Made by a program: the position numbers and the translations under genes
Source: Acrocarpospora phusangensis
GTDB lineage: Bacteria > Actinomycetota > Actinomycetes > Streptosporangiales > Streptosporangiaceae
Direction of reading: 5' to 3'
NCBI RefSeq assembly: GCF_016862995.1
Contig: NZ_BOOA01000046.1
Span: 1 to 64,000, forward strand
DNA length: 64,000 nucleotides
Notes under the pieces: model-generated
Databases searched by the model: none
What the model was told of the DNA's origin: nothing
What the model saw: the letters and a program-made list of their open reading frames with translations, nothing else
Shown: piece by piece, positions 1-7,678 of the stretch
Numbering within the stretch: position 1 is the stretch's first letter
How the letters are laid out: every line of letters starts with the position of its first letter

Positions 1-8
1 TCCCAATC

Positions 9-73
9 TCAGCCAACCAGCAGAGGAATCACGACCTCATCCACCCACAGCCCTCGCGGCAGCAACCCCGGTT
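9..73 (-). pseudogene. Relic of a second metallophosphoesterase C-terminus
   Basis: Directly downstream of the stop of the metallophosphoesterase gene, the minus strand still encodes a tail that resembles that gene's own C-terminus. Both share the stretch DEVVIPL followed by a few residues and a stop, preceded by a similar G-x-L-P segment. The relic is about 20 codons long, has no start and ends in TGA at 9-11. It looks like the leftover of a tandem duplicate, or of a readthrough extension created by partial duplication. Only the 3' end lies in the window, so a longer paralogue cannot have survived upstream of it: the intact gene occupies that position. Confidence 0.45.
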
Positions 74-1585
74 TCAGCTGGCCGGGAGAGGGATGACGAC
101 CTCGTCCTCCAGGGGCGGGTTGAGCTCCTGGGGCAGGCAGCCGGTGGCGGCGAAGCAGCGGATGCGGAGCTCGTCCCCGACCACGGACACGTGGAGGAAG
201 CTCTTGAAGAACGGTGGTGTGTCCCAGTCGGACAGCTCGGAGATCCAGCGGTGGAAGAATCGGCCGACCGGGAGGCGGAACGGGAACGGCCAGCCGCCCA
301 GGAGGCGGGCGGCCCACTTCATCCGGGCGGTGATCCGGACGGGTTCGGCCATGTCCCTCGGCGGGGTGTTGCCGACTCGCTCGGACATCAGGGCGAGCCC
401 CTGGTCCGGGGTGAGGTAGAGCCACTTCATCCGGAACCTGCGGCTGTAGAGCAGGCTGTAGAAGGACAGCGAGTCGCCGCGCAGCGGGTAGCACTTGAAG
501 CTGTCCTCGGGGACCCGGGTGACCCGCGGGATCGTGTGCGTCGCGTGCATGAAGGCACCGCCGCCCCCGGCCACCAGGTACTGGATGACCCGGTCGCCGG
601 CCTTGACCGGGAAACGCTGGTAGTTGTGCACGTCCCCGCCGATGGCGGCCAGGTAGTTGTGCTTCGGGTCGGTGACGATCTCGTCCACCGTGCTGCCGCC
701 CTCGATCGGGCAGGGCTTGTAGTCGTCCCGTACGTAGATGGGCTTGCCGGTGATGAGCACCTTGGGCCGGGGATCGGCGGAGATGTGGCGGAGCCACTCG
801 CCCTGCTCGCGGTCGAGGGTGCCGCGGATGCCGGTGTCGATGCCGACGACCAGGAGGCGGCCGAGGTCCAGCACCCAGTACGAGGACGGCTGGACCGCCT
901 GCTGGGACGGCCGCCCGCGCATCTTCCAGGCCTCGGCCAGGGCGGGCTCGTCGATCGCCTCGGGCTTCTTCCAGAGCAGGCCGCGCAGCCCGGACGGGGA
1001 CAGCCGGAAGCCCTCCCGCTGCACCGCCAGCGGCTTGGACCCGCAGAACACCCGCATGAAGCCGCCGAGCCCGTCGTACCAGTCGTGGTTGCCGGGGATG
1101 GCGTAGATGGGGGCGTCGTAGTCCTTGAACGGGCGGAAGAACTTGTCGCAGTAGTCGCCGGCCGCGCCGGTCGGGTAGATGACGTCGCTGGCGATGATCG
1201 CGAAGGAGGTGTCCGCGCCGAGCTTGAGCAGGCCGGGCACGACCGCGTACTGCGAGGCGTCGCCCTCGCCGGTGTCGCCCACGACCAGGAAGGAGAAGTC
1301 CCTGCCGACCTCCTTGACGATGCGGAAGTCGGGGTCGGCGCCGTTCTCCCGCTGGGAGGCCACCCAGCGGCGCCGTACCTCGGCGGAGGGGTCGCCGAAC
1401 AGCCCCGCCAGGATCTCGTTCCTGGAACGCCAGAGGGTCTTGGGGTTGAGCCAGGTGAAGGTGTCCTTGCTCGGGCGCAGCGCCTCGAACGCGCCGACCT
1501 GCGCGCAGGCCCACCCGGCGCCCTCCTCGGACACCCGGGACGAACCCTGCTTTCCCCGTGCCGCCGCGACGTCGACCGTGACCAT
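74..1585 (-). CDS. Calcineurin-like metallophosphoesterase
   Basis: A 503-residue protein of the binuclear-metal phosphoesterase superfamily. Visible motifs are GDTGEGD (Asp104), GNHD (166-168 carries the catalytic Asn-His-Asp), a middle TGKP segment and a late GGDVHNY histidine motif. No signal peptide or membrane segment is evident, so a cytoplasmic enzyme is likely. The N-terminal ~95 residues before the first motif are unusual for small phosphatases and may be a family-specific cap. The ATG at 1585 lies 19 nt downstream of the stop of the FAD oxidase gene, so the two are probably co-transcribed. No strong ribosome site precedes it. The substrate is unknown; phosphoprotein, cyclic nucleotide or phospholipid are all possible. 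Confidence 0.85.
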   Translation of the reverse strand: MVTVDVAAARGKQGSSRVSEEGAGWACAQVGAFEALRPSKDTFTWLNPKTLWRSRNEILAGLFGDPSAEVRRRWVASQRENGADPDFRIVKEVGRDFSFLVVGDTGEGDASQYAVVPGLLKLGADTSFAIIASDVIYPTGAAGDYCDKFFRPFKDYDAPIYAIPGNHDWYDGLGGFMRVFCGSKPLAVQREGFRLSPSGLRGLLWKKPEAIDEPALAEAWKMRGRPSQQAVQPSSYWVLDLGRLLVVGIDTGIRGTLDREQGEWLRHISADPRPKVLITGKPIYVRDDYKPCPIEGGSTVDEIVTDPKHNYLAAIGGDVHNYQRFPVKAGDRVIQYLVAGGGGAFMHATHTIPRVTRVPEDSFKCYPLRGDSLSFYSLLYSRRFRMKWLYLTPDQGLALMSERVGNTPPRDMAEPVRITARMKWAARLLGGWPFPFRLPVGRFFHRWISELSDWDTPPFFKSFLHVSVVGDELRIRCFAATGCLPQELNPPLEDEVVIPLPAS

Positions 1586-1604
1586 GAGGCAATCTTGGCG
1601 CTTT

Positions 1605-3200
1605 CTAGGGGATCAGGACACCCGGGTTGAGAATCCCGTACGGGTCGAGCCGTCCCTTGATCGCCCGCATGATCTGCACGCCCAGCTCACCGATCTCGTT
1701 CGCGTACGCGTCCCGGTGGTCGCGCCCCACGCCGTGGTGGTGCGAGATGGTGCCCCCCGTGAGGACGATCGCCTTGTTGACGGCTGCTTTGGCGCGTTCC
1801 CACTGGGCGAGAGGATCTTCGTCCTGGGCCGCGACCACGGTGAAGTACAGCGACGCGCCGGTGGCGTATACGTGGGAGACGTGGCACATCACCAAGGGAT
1901 CGTCCAGGGTCGCCCGCAGCGCGAGCCGTACGGCGTCGTAGAGGCGCGGGAGGTCGGCCCAGAACCCGGCGGTCTCCAAGGTCTCCACGGTGGCCCCAGC
2001 GGCCAGCAGGGAGTCGCGCAGGTATGGCGCGGAGTAACGGCCCTCGTCCCAGCGCTCGCCCGGCTCGGTGCCCCGGTAGACGCCGCCCAGCTCCGACAGG
2101 AGCGCGGCCACGGCCTCCCGCCGGTGCGCCACGTCGTCCTCCGACCCCTCGAACCCGGTGATCATCGAGCATCCGGCGTCGGCCAGCGTGCCCAGCTCGG
2201 CCGGGCGGGACAGCCCGATCATGCTCTCGGTCTCGTCCGAGAGCCGCAGCACCGTCGGCAGTGGCCCTTCCTGGGCGATCCGCCGCATCGCGGTCTGCCC
2301 GGCCGTGAACGAGTCGAACCGCCAGCCTTCGTACACCTTCGCCCGGGGCGCGGTCCTGACCCGCAGCTGGAGCGCGGTGATCACGCCGAACGCGCCCTCC
2401 GAGCCCAGGATGATCTGGCGCAGGTCGGGTCCGGCCGCCGACTTGGGGGCGCGGCCGAGTTCGAGGGTGCCGCGCGGGGTGGCCACGGTCATGCCGACGA
2501 CCATGTCGTCGAAGCGGCCGTACCCGGCGGAGGCCTGGCCGGAGGAGCGGGCGGCGGCGAAGCCGCCGAGGGTGGCGTACTCGAAGGACTGCGGGAAGTG
2601 GCCGAGGGTGAGGTCGTGCCTGGCCAGAATCTGTTCGGCCTGGGGGGCGCGCAGGCCAGGCTCGAACTCGGCGATCATGGACACCTTGTCGACCGAGAGC
2701 ACCCGGTTGAGCCGGGCCAGGTCGAGCGCGATCACGCCGCTGTAGTTGGTCCTGGAGGCGACCAGGCCGCCCACCACGGAGGTGCCGCCGCCGAACGGGA
2801 CCACCGCCACCCGGTGCTCGGCGCACAGCTTGAGCAGGTCCAGGATCTCGCTGTGCGAGCCGGGCAGCACGACGGCGTCGGGCGCGTCCGCGCCGTCGCC
2901 CGCGCGCATCCGGAGCAGGTCGGGGGTGGACTTGCCGCGGGTGTGCCGGATCCTGGCGTCCTCGTCGCAGCGCACGTGCTCGTCGCCGACCAGGGTGCTG
3001 AGCCGGGTCATCACCGGCGCGGGCAGCGCCGAGATGGGCAGCTGGACCTCGCCGAAGCTGGCGGGCGGGTTCTCGGGGTCGCTCACCCCGAGCAGGTCGC
3101 CGAGGAGCTTGCGCACCTTGGGCGGCAGCTCCCTGGCTTTCGCCGGATCGCCCCATCCGGACCAGAGCATGGGTTCGGCGGCGCTGCTGGGAGTTTCCAC
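1605..3200 (-). CDS. FAD-binding oxidase, alkyl-DHAP synthase-like
   Basis: A 531-residue flavoenzyme of the VAO/PCMH fold. It has an N-terminal FAD-binding domain with VVPFGGGTSVVGGL and a C-terminal FAD-linked oxidase domain ending in a SHHHGVG-type motif and LDPYGILNPG. The triple-His motif is typical of alkylglycerone-phosphate synthases, which make ether-lipid precursors, but many actinobacterial homologues have no proven substrate. I chose the GTG at 3200 because GAAAGG lies upstream at suitable distance, and longer in-frame starts would run into the divergent glpD. The divergent pairing with glpD and the metallophosphoesterase downstream suggest a glycerol-phosphate or lipid-linked role; this is inference. 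Confidence 0.85.
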   Translation of the reverse strand: METPSSAAEPMLWSGWGDPAKARELPPKVRKLLGDLLGVSDPENPPASFGEVQLPISALPAPVMTRLSTLVGDEHVRCDEDARIRHTRGKSTPDLLRMRAGDGADAPDAVVLPGSHSEILDLLKLCAEHRVAVVPFGGGTSVVGGLVASRTNYSGVIALDLARLNRVLSVDKVSMIAEFEPGLRAPQAEQILARHDLTLGHFPQSFEYATLGGFAAARSSGQASAGYGRFDDMVVGMTVATPRGTLELGRAPKSAAGPDLRQIILGSEGAFGVITALQLRVRTAPRAKVYEGWRFDSFTAGQTAMRRIAQEGPLPTVLRLSDETESMIGLSRPAELGTLADAGCSMITGFEGSEDDVAHRREAVAALLSELGGVYRGTEPGERWDEGRYSAPYLRDSLLAAGATVETLETAGFWADLPRLYDAVRLALRATLDDPLVMCHVSHVYATGASLYFTVVAAQDEDPLAQWERAKAAVNKAIVLTGGTISHHHGVGRDHRDAYANEIGELGVQIMRAIKGRLDPYGILNPGVLIP

Positions 3201-3258
3201 GGAGACCGGCCTTTCGGTTAGGTTACCAAAGAGTAATACGCGGGATTGAGGGATGACC
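3201..3258. promoter_or_regulatory. Divergent promoter region, FAD oxidase / glpD
   Basis: A short AT-richer spacer between two divergent genes that must hold both promoters. It contains the small palindrome GGTTACC (3221-3227) and a GAGGG ribosome site (3248-3252) serving glpD. The left half of an iron-box-like sequence occurs at 3218 but its right half is not conserved. Confidence 0.5.
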
Positions 3259-4755
3259 ATGGACTCCTCACTCAACGCCGCCCGCCGCGCCAGGGAACTC
3301 GGGGAGGTGCGGGAGCGGGTGGTGGACGTGCTCGTGGTGGGGCTGGGCGCCACAGGGGCCGGCGCCGCGCTCGACGCGGCCTCGCGCGGCCTGTCCGTCG
3401 CCGCCATCGACGCGTACGACCTGGCCTTCGGCACCTCCCGGTGGAGCTCCAAGCTGATCCACGGCGGCCTGCGCTACCTCGCCAGGGGGCAGGTCGGCGT
3501 CGCCAAGGAGAGCGCCGTGGAGCGCGGGGTCCTGCTCCGGCACACGGCTCCGCATCTGGTGCAGGCGCATCCGTACCTGCTGGCCATGACGCCGCGGGTG
3601 TCCCGTACCCAGGCGCGGCTGGCGATGACCGGCTACCGGCTGGGCGACGCGCTGCGCACCGCCGCGGGCACGCCGCGGCGGCTGCTGCCAGGACCGTCCC
3701 GCATCCCCGCGGAACGGGCGCTCGACCTGGTGCCGTCGCTCGACCCCGAGGGCCTGCGCGGCGCGCTGCTGTCCTGGGACGGCCGGGTGGTGGACGACGC
3801 GCGCCTGGTGGTGGCGATCGCCCGCACGGCCGCCGCGCACGGCGCCCGCGTGCTCACCCGCTGCCGGGCGCTCGCCCTCACCGGCGACTCCGGGCTGGTA
3901 CGCGACGAGCTCACCGGCGAGGAGTTCACCATCAGAGCCAAGGCGGTCGTCAACGCCACCGGCGTCTGGGCGGGCGGCCTGGTGCCCGAGGTGGAGCTGC
4001 GGCCCTCCCGGGGCACGCACCTGGTCCTGCGCCCCGGCACGCTGGGCCCGCTCAAGGCCGGCCTGCACGTGCCCATCCCGGACGCGGGCAACCGTTTCGC
4101 CCTGGTCCTCCCGCAGCTCGACGGCCGCGTCTACGTGGGCCTCACCGACGAACCGCTGGACGGGCCCGTGCCCGAGGTGCCCGAAGCCCCCGAGAGCGAC
4201 GTGAGCTTCCTCCTGGACGTGCTGGGCTCGGTCCTGGCCACGCCCGTGCGGCGGGACCAGGTCGCGGGCGCGTACGCGGGCCTGCGCCCGCTGCTGGCGG
4301 GCGGCGGGGGCACGGCCGACCTGTCCCGGCGGCACGCCGTGCTCCGCTCCCCCGACGGCGTGGTGACCGTGGTCGGCGGCAAGCTCACCACCTACCGCAG
4401 GATGGCCGAGGACGCCATCGACGCCACCGGCCTGCCGGCGCCGCGCAGTTCCACCGCCCGCCTGCCCCTGGTGGGGGCCGCCCGCAGCGGCGACGGCCTG
4501 CCGCCAAGGCTGGTGCGGCGGTACGGGTCGGAGGCGGCCGCCGTACAGGACCTGGGGGCGCGGGAGCCGGAGCTGCGGCGCCCGGTCATCGACGGCCAGC
4601 CGACCACGCTGGCCGAGCTGGTCTGGGCGGTGCGGCACGAGGGCGCCCTCGTCCCCGACGACCTGCTGGACCGCCGTACCAGGATCGGCCTCATCCCGGA
4701 GGACCGGGCCGCCGCGCTGCCGACGGCCGAGGCGGCCTTCGGGATCAGTGAATAA
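3259..4755 (+). CDS. glpD: Glycerol-3-phosphate dehydrogenase/oxidase
   Basis: An FAD-dependent GlpD/GlpO-family enzyme of 498 residues that oxidises glycerol-3-phosphate to dihydroxyacetone phosphate and passes electrons to quinone or oxygen. The N-terminal dinucleotide fold GLGATGAGAALDAASRG, the segment SSKLIHGGLRYL and the later VVGGKLTTYRRMAEDAID are family hallmarks. The C-terminal helical domain is present. Two in-frame ATGs sit 6 nt apart (3253, 3259). GAGGG at 3248-3252 leaves 0 nt to the first and 6 nt to the second, so I chose 3259. It is divergent from the FAD oxidase, an arrangement that suggests joint control of glycerol-phosphate use. Confidence 0.93.
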   Translation: MDSSLNAARRARELGEVRERVVDVLVVGLGATGAGAALDAASRGLSVAAIDAYDLAFGTSRWSSKLIHGGLRYLARGQVGVAKESAVERGVLLRHTAPHLVQAHPYLLAMTPRVSRTQARLAMTGYRLGDALRTAAGTPRRLLPGPSRIPAERALDLVPSLDPEGLRGALLSWDGRVVDDARLVVAIARTAAAHGARVLTRCRALALTGDSGLVRDELTGEEFTIRAKAVVNATGVWAGGLVPEVELRPSRGTHLVLRPGTLGPLKAGLHVPIPDAGNRFALVLPQLDGRVYVGLTDEPLDGPVPEVPEAPESDVSFLLDVLGSVLATPVRRDQVAGAYAGLRPLLAGGGGTADLSRRHAVLRSPDGVVTVVGGKLTTYRRMAEDAIDATGLPAPRSSTARLPLVGAARSGDGLPPRLVRRYGSEAAAVQDLGAREPELRRPVIDGQPTTLAELVWAVRHEGALVPDDLLDRRTRIGLIPEDRAAALPTAEAAFGISE

Positions 4756-4786
4756 AACCCGGGCCGGATTCCGGTATACGGGAGGT

Positions 4787-4819
4787 TTGACACCCTCCGC
4801 TAAGGTTAGGATTACCTAA
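4787..4819 (+). promoter_or_regulatory. Promoter with IdeR/DmdR-type iron box
   Basis: A perfect -35 hexamer TTGACA (4787-4792) is followed by a 19-bp element at 4801-4819 that matches 16 of 19 positions of the actinobacterial iron-box consensus (two TTAGGTTAG-like inverted arms). The box overlaps the expected -10 region, as in classic repression by Fe(II)-IdeR/DtxR/DmdR. It lies 35 bp upstream of the Suc/Fer-like gene and points to its derepression under iron limitation. Confidence 0.75.
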
Positions 4820-4854
4820 TTCAGCGAGGGCGTACACACGGGGGCGAAGCGGGC

Positions 4855-5760
4855 ATGGCCAATGGGTGCGAGCATCCCGCCGGACTGCACACCGGCGCGG
4901 CGCCCGTTCTCGCGAGCGCGACGGTGGGCGCTCGGTTCTGGCTGCTCATCGAGCATTCCGGGCCCTGGGCGGCGTACCTGGACGAGTGCAAGCTGCCGGA
5001 CGCGACGCGGGCGCTGATCGACCGCGCGACGGCCCTCGGCGTGCGCCCGCAGCTGATCCGCAGGACCGGCAAGCGCAACGGCTCCGGCGGCCCGCTCCAC
5101 GTTTTCGTGGCCTCCTCGGCGGGCGCGGAGCCCTGGATGGCGGAGGGCCGCTTCGACAACCCGGACGATCTTGACCTGGACGCACTCGTGCACGGAGTGG
5201 TTCCAGAGTCCTGCATACTTGTCGGAGAGCCGGTATTTCTGGTCTGCACGCACGCCAAGCGCAACGCGTGCTGTGCCCGCATTGGACTGCCGCTCGCGAG
5301 ATTTCTCGACGAGCAACTGCCCGGCCAGGTGTGGGAAACCACACATGTAGGCGGCGATCGATACGCCGCTAACCTCGTGTGCTTGCCACACGGGCTTTAC
5401 TACGGCAGCATGTCTCAGGCTGCTGCGATCGCGGCGGCAAACGCGTACCGGCACGGCGAGGTCGTCCTCGACCGTTTCCGGGGGCGCGCGGGTATCCCTG
5501 AGCCATCGCAAGCCGCCGAGCATTTTGTCCGGTCCCACACGGGCGAGCTCTCGGTCGGCGCAGTGGCCGTGGAATCCTCCCGGTCGGATGGCGACACCAC
5601 GGTGTGCATTGTTGTTCACAATGCCCCTGTTGGTTCGTCGCGGTTTCGGGTAGTGGTCGAACCTGCGGTGTTCGCGGCACCGTGCGGTCTCGCCTGCACC
5701 GAAGATGTCTCGACCTACAGGTTGGCCGAGCTGAGCCTGCTCACCCCGGCCTTGACCTGA
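4855..5760 (+). CDS. Sucrase/ferredoxin-like (Suc_Fer) protein
   Basis: A 301-residue protein of the Suc_Fer-like family, related to thioredoxin-fold [2Fe-2S] ferredoxins. The signature CTHAKRNACC (Cys131, Cys139, Cys140) is followed by HVGGDRYAAN (His164) and LPHGLYYG, which give the expected cluster ligands and fold core. No export signal is seen, so it is probably a cytoplasmic redox protein. The sucrase part of the family name has little experimental basis. An iron box overlapping the promoter suggests iron-starvation control, and a role in reductive release of iron from siderophores is a reasonable inference. The ATG at 4855 has only a G-rich, weak ribosome site. Confidence 0.88.
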   Translation: MANGCEHPAGLHTGAAPVLASATVGARFWLLIEHSGPWAAYLDECKLPDATRALIDRATALGVRPQLIRRTGKRNGSGGPLHVFVASSAGAEPWMAEGRFDNPDDLDLDALVHGVVPESCILVGEPVFLVCTHAKRNACCARIGLPLARFLDEQLPGQVWETTHVGGDRYAANLVCLPHGLYYGSMSQAAAIAAANAYRHGEVVLDRFRGRAGIPEPSQAAEHFVRSHTGELSVGAVAVESSRSDGDTTVCIVVHNAPVGSSRFRVVVEPAVFAAPCGLACTEDVSTYRLAELSLLTPALT

Positions 5761-5776
5761 GGCTCCGCCAGGAGCC
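5761..5776 (+). terminator. Short hairpin after Suc_Fer gene
   Basis: GGCTCC (5761-5766) and GGAGCC (5771-5776) form a 6-bp stem with a 4-nt loop starting at the base after the stop codon. No T-run follows, so it is a weak terminator or an mRNA 3'-end stabiliser. Confidence 0.4.
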
Positions 5777-5800
5777 GGGAACACCACGGGCAGTTATTGC

Positions 5801-5831
5801 GTTGGATGCAGGGACGCCATAAGCGTCCAAT
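5801..5831 (+). promoter_or_regulatory. Mutually exclusive stems in whiB leader
   Basis: Two alternative hairpins share one strand. GGACGC (5812-5817) can pair with GCGTCC (5823-5829 region), while the upstream TTGGATGC can pair with GCGTCCAA (5824-5831) with one G-T wobble. The element sits 45-75 nt before the WhiB gene and could be an operator dyad or a leader RNA switch. Confidence 0.35.
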
Positions 5832-5874
5832 GCGGCACAAACTCTGAAATACCTCTCACCAAAGGTGGTTTCTC

Positions 5875-6189
5875 ATGTCTCAGGTACGTCGGCAGCTCGC
5901 CCGCCCGCGCCCCAGTTGGGGTTGGCAGGATGATGCCGCGTGCCGGGGAGAGGACCTTGTGCTGTTCTTCGGCCCCGACGGCGAGCGTCAGCCGGAGCGT
6001 GACATCCGCGAGCGCAAGGCCAAGGCCATCTGCGCCCAGTGTCCGGTCCGCGCCGAGTGTCTCGACTACGCCCTGTCCAGGCCTGAGAAGTACGGCACGT
6101 GGGGCGGCCTGAACGAGGACGAGCGCGCCTCCGAGCGTCGTCGTCGCATGCGGCGCGCCGCGAGCGCCGGCATCAGCGCCGTCGCGTAA
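5875..6189 (+). CDS. WhiB-family iron-sulfur regulator
   Basis: A 104-residue Wbl protein. The four invariant cysteines that bind the [4Fe-4S] cluster are Cys23, Cys53, Cys56 and Cys62, followed by the G-T-W-G-G turn at 74-78 and a basic C-terminal tail (RRRRMRRA) for DNA contact. FFGPDGER near residue 31 recalls the WhiD/WhiB3 branch, but I do not assign a subtype. Such proteins bind the primary sigma factor and tune transcription in response to redox or nitric oxide. AAAGGTGG upstream at good spacing fixes the ATG at 5875. A large hairpin follows the gene, so it is probably monocistronic. Confidence 0.93.
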   Translation: MSQVRRQLARPRPSWGWQDDAACRGEDLVLFFGPDGERQPERDIRERKAKAICAQCPVRAECLDYALSRPEKYGTWGGLNEDERASERRRRMRRAASAGISAVA

Positions 6190-6226
6190 CGAACCCCTGG
6201 GTCGCCAACCCTCCCCGCCACGCTTT

Positions 6227-6285
6227 CCGGGGCCCACCGGGTAAGCCGCTCCGCCGATCCGGCGGAGCGGACACCTGGTGGGCCC
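6227..6285 (+). terminator. Large bipartite hairpin after whiB
   Basis: An 11-bp perfect inner stem (6246-6256 with 6260-6270, 3-nt loop) is enclosed by a 9-bp outer stem GGGCCCACC (6230-6238) pairing with GGTGGGCCC (6277-6285). There is no T-run. It most likely terminates whiB transcription or insulates the next gene. Confidence 0.7.
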
Positions 6286-6322
6286 GGCTCAGCTTCACGG
6301 CCAGTCTAAGGCAGCAAACACA

Positions 6323-6676
6323 ATGGAAATCGCCGCATACGCCCTGTCTGGGCTGGTCGCCGCCATCCACGTCTACATCCTGGTCCTGGAGATGTTCCTC
6401 TGGACCACTCCCCGGGGCCGCGCCGCGTTCGGCACCACCCCCGAGTTCGCCGCCCAGTCCCGGACCCTCGCCGGCAACCAGGGCCTCTACAACGGCTTCC
6501 TCGCCGCCGGCCTCATCTGGGGCCTGATCGGCCGCGACCCCGCCGTCCTCACCTTCTTCCTGGCCTGCGTCATCATCGCCGGCCTGTACGGCGCCGCCAC
6601 CGTCAGCCGCCGCATCCTCTACGTGCAGAGCGTCCCCGCCGCGCTCGCCCTCGTCTTCGTCCTGCTCAGCCGCTAG
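6323..6676 (+). CDS. DUF1304 family membrane protein
   Basis: A 117-residue integral membrane protein with four predicted hydrophobic helices, matching the DUF1304 family in length. The N-terminal LSGLVAAIHVYILVLEMFLW and the central AGNQGLYNGFLAAGLIWGL are typical of it. The function is unknown. I start at ATG 6323 with AAGG about 11 nt upstream; an in-frame ATG at 6278 falls within the preceding hairpin and would add a non-hydrophobic leader. The 3' end overlaps the convergent phosphoribosyltransferase by 11 bp. Confidence 0.85.
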   Translation: MEIAAYALSGLVAAIHVYILVLEMFLWTTPRGRAAFGTTPEFAAQSRTLAGNQGLYNGFLAAGLIWGLIGRDPAVLTFFLACVIIAGLYGAATVSRRILYVQSVPAALALVFVLLSR

Positions 6677-7349
6677 CCCCGCGCCGCCCGGCCAGCAGCG
6701 CCAGCACGTCGGCGTCGGTGAGCTGGTCGAACGACAGGTAGTGCTGGCCGACGGCCCGGAACACGGCCGGCTGGGCCAGCACCACGAGCCCGTCGGCCTC
6801 CCCCGTCAGCGCCCGTACGGTCTGCCGCGCGGCCACCGGAACCGCCAGCGTGACCGTGCCCGGGTCCTCCCCCGGCTCCCGCTGGCCGGCCCGCATGGCG
6901 CGCACCGCGCGCAGCGCCGCCCTGGCGGTGCCGCCCGTGGCGAGGCCGTCGTCCACCACGACGACGGCGCGCCCGGCCAGGCGTGGCAGCGCCCGGCCGC
7001 CGCGGTAGACCTCGACCCGGCGGGCCAGTTCGCGGCGTTCCCGCTCGGCCACCGCCGCCAGGTCCGCCGCCTTCAGGCCGACGGCGCGCAGCATGTTCTC
7101 GTCGAACACCGGCTCGCCGCCCTCGGCGATCGCGCCGAGGCCCAGCTCCGGCTGGGCCGGATGGCCGATCTTGCGGGTGACCAGCACGTCCACGGGCGCG
7201 TCCAGGGCCGCCCCGATCGGGACGGCCACCGGCACTCCGCCGCGCGGCAGCGCCAGGACGAGCGGGCGGGGCAGCCGCAGGCCGGCCAGGACCTCGGCGA
7301 GCAGTTCGCCCGCCTCCTCCCGGTCCACGAACGGAAGCGCGATCTCCAT
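6666..7349 (-). CDS. Phosphoribosyltransferase family protein
   Basis: A type I phosphoribosyltransferase of about 227 residues. The PRPP-binding loop VVVVDDGLATGGT is preceded by LALPRGGVPVAVPIG and VTRKIGHPAQPELGLGAIAEGG, a pattern found in stand-alone actinobacterial PRTases often linked to stress or dormancy loci. The base substrate cannot be predicted. Several in-frame starts exist (7385, 7370, 7358, 7349). AAGGG lies 11 nt before 7349 but only 2 nt before 7358, so I use 7349. The upstream spacer is filled with tandem repeats. Confidence 0.85.
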   Translation of the reverse strand: MEIALPFVDREEAGELLAEVLAGLRLPRPLVLALPRGGVPVAVPIGAALDAPVDVLVTRKIGHPAQPELGLGAIAEGGEPVFDENMLRAVGLKAADLAAVAERERRELARRVEVYRGGRALPRLAGRAVVVVDDGLATGGTARAALRAVRAMRAGQREPGEDPGTVTLAVPVAARQTVRALTGEADGLVVLAQPAVFRAVGQHYLSFDQLTDADVLALLAGRRGASG

Positions 7350-7390
7350 TCGAGCCATATCCCTTGACATACCCGGCCCAATCACCCGGA

Positions 7391-7655
7391 CACGCCTCGC
7401 GCCACCGGCCGACGGCGCACAACGCCGGAGCCCGGCCCAACCGCCCGAACACGCCCCGCGCCATCGAGCGCCTTAGCACAACGCCCGGAGCCCGGCGCAA
7501 CCGCCCGACACGCCCCGCGCCATCGAACGCCCTCGCACACGCCTCGCGCCATCGAGCGCCATCGCACAACGCCCGGAGCCCGGCCCAACCGCCCGGACAC
7601 GCCTCGCGCCATCGAGCGCCATCGGAACGATGCCGGGGGCGAGCCGGGCAGGTGG
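7391..7655. repeat. Tandem ~59-bp intergenic repeat
   Basis: Units begin with CACGCC(T/C)CGCGCCA at about 7391, 7450, 7509, 7538 and 7598. The spacing is 59, 59, 29 and 60 bp, so the third unit is internally shortened. Each full unit also carries an ACGCCCGGAGCCCGGC-like core. The array fills nearly all of the 300-bp space between the phosphoribosyltransferase and rsgA genes. Unit length is not a multiple of three throughout, and no gene is supported here. Confidence 0.85.
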
Positions 7656-7678
7656 ACCCCTCGCGCCGCCGGGCCGCG

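Noticed and set aside
1179-3221. Long plus-strand frame opposite the FAD oxidase and phosphoesterase genes
   Set aside because: Antisense shadow typical of high-GC DNA: low-complexity Arg/Gly/Val composition and no recognisable domain, while the minus strand encodes clear enzymes.
3218-3236. Second iron box, before glpD
   Set aside because: The left arm TTAGGTTA is present but the right arm is not; only about 12 of 19 positions match.
5812-5829. Intrinsic terminator before whiB
   Set aside because: The hairpin lacks a T-run and sits closer to the next gene's start than to the upstream stop; a regulatory role is more likely.
7391-7655. CRISPR array
   Set aside because: Units are contiguous and imperfect with no unique spacers between identical repeats, and no cas gene is present.
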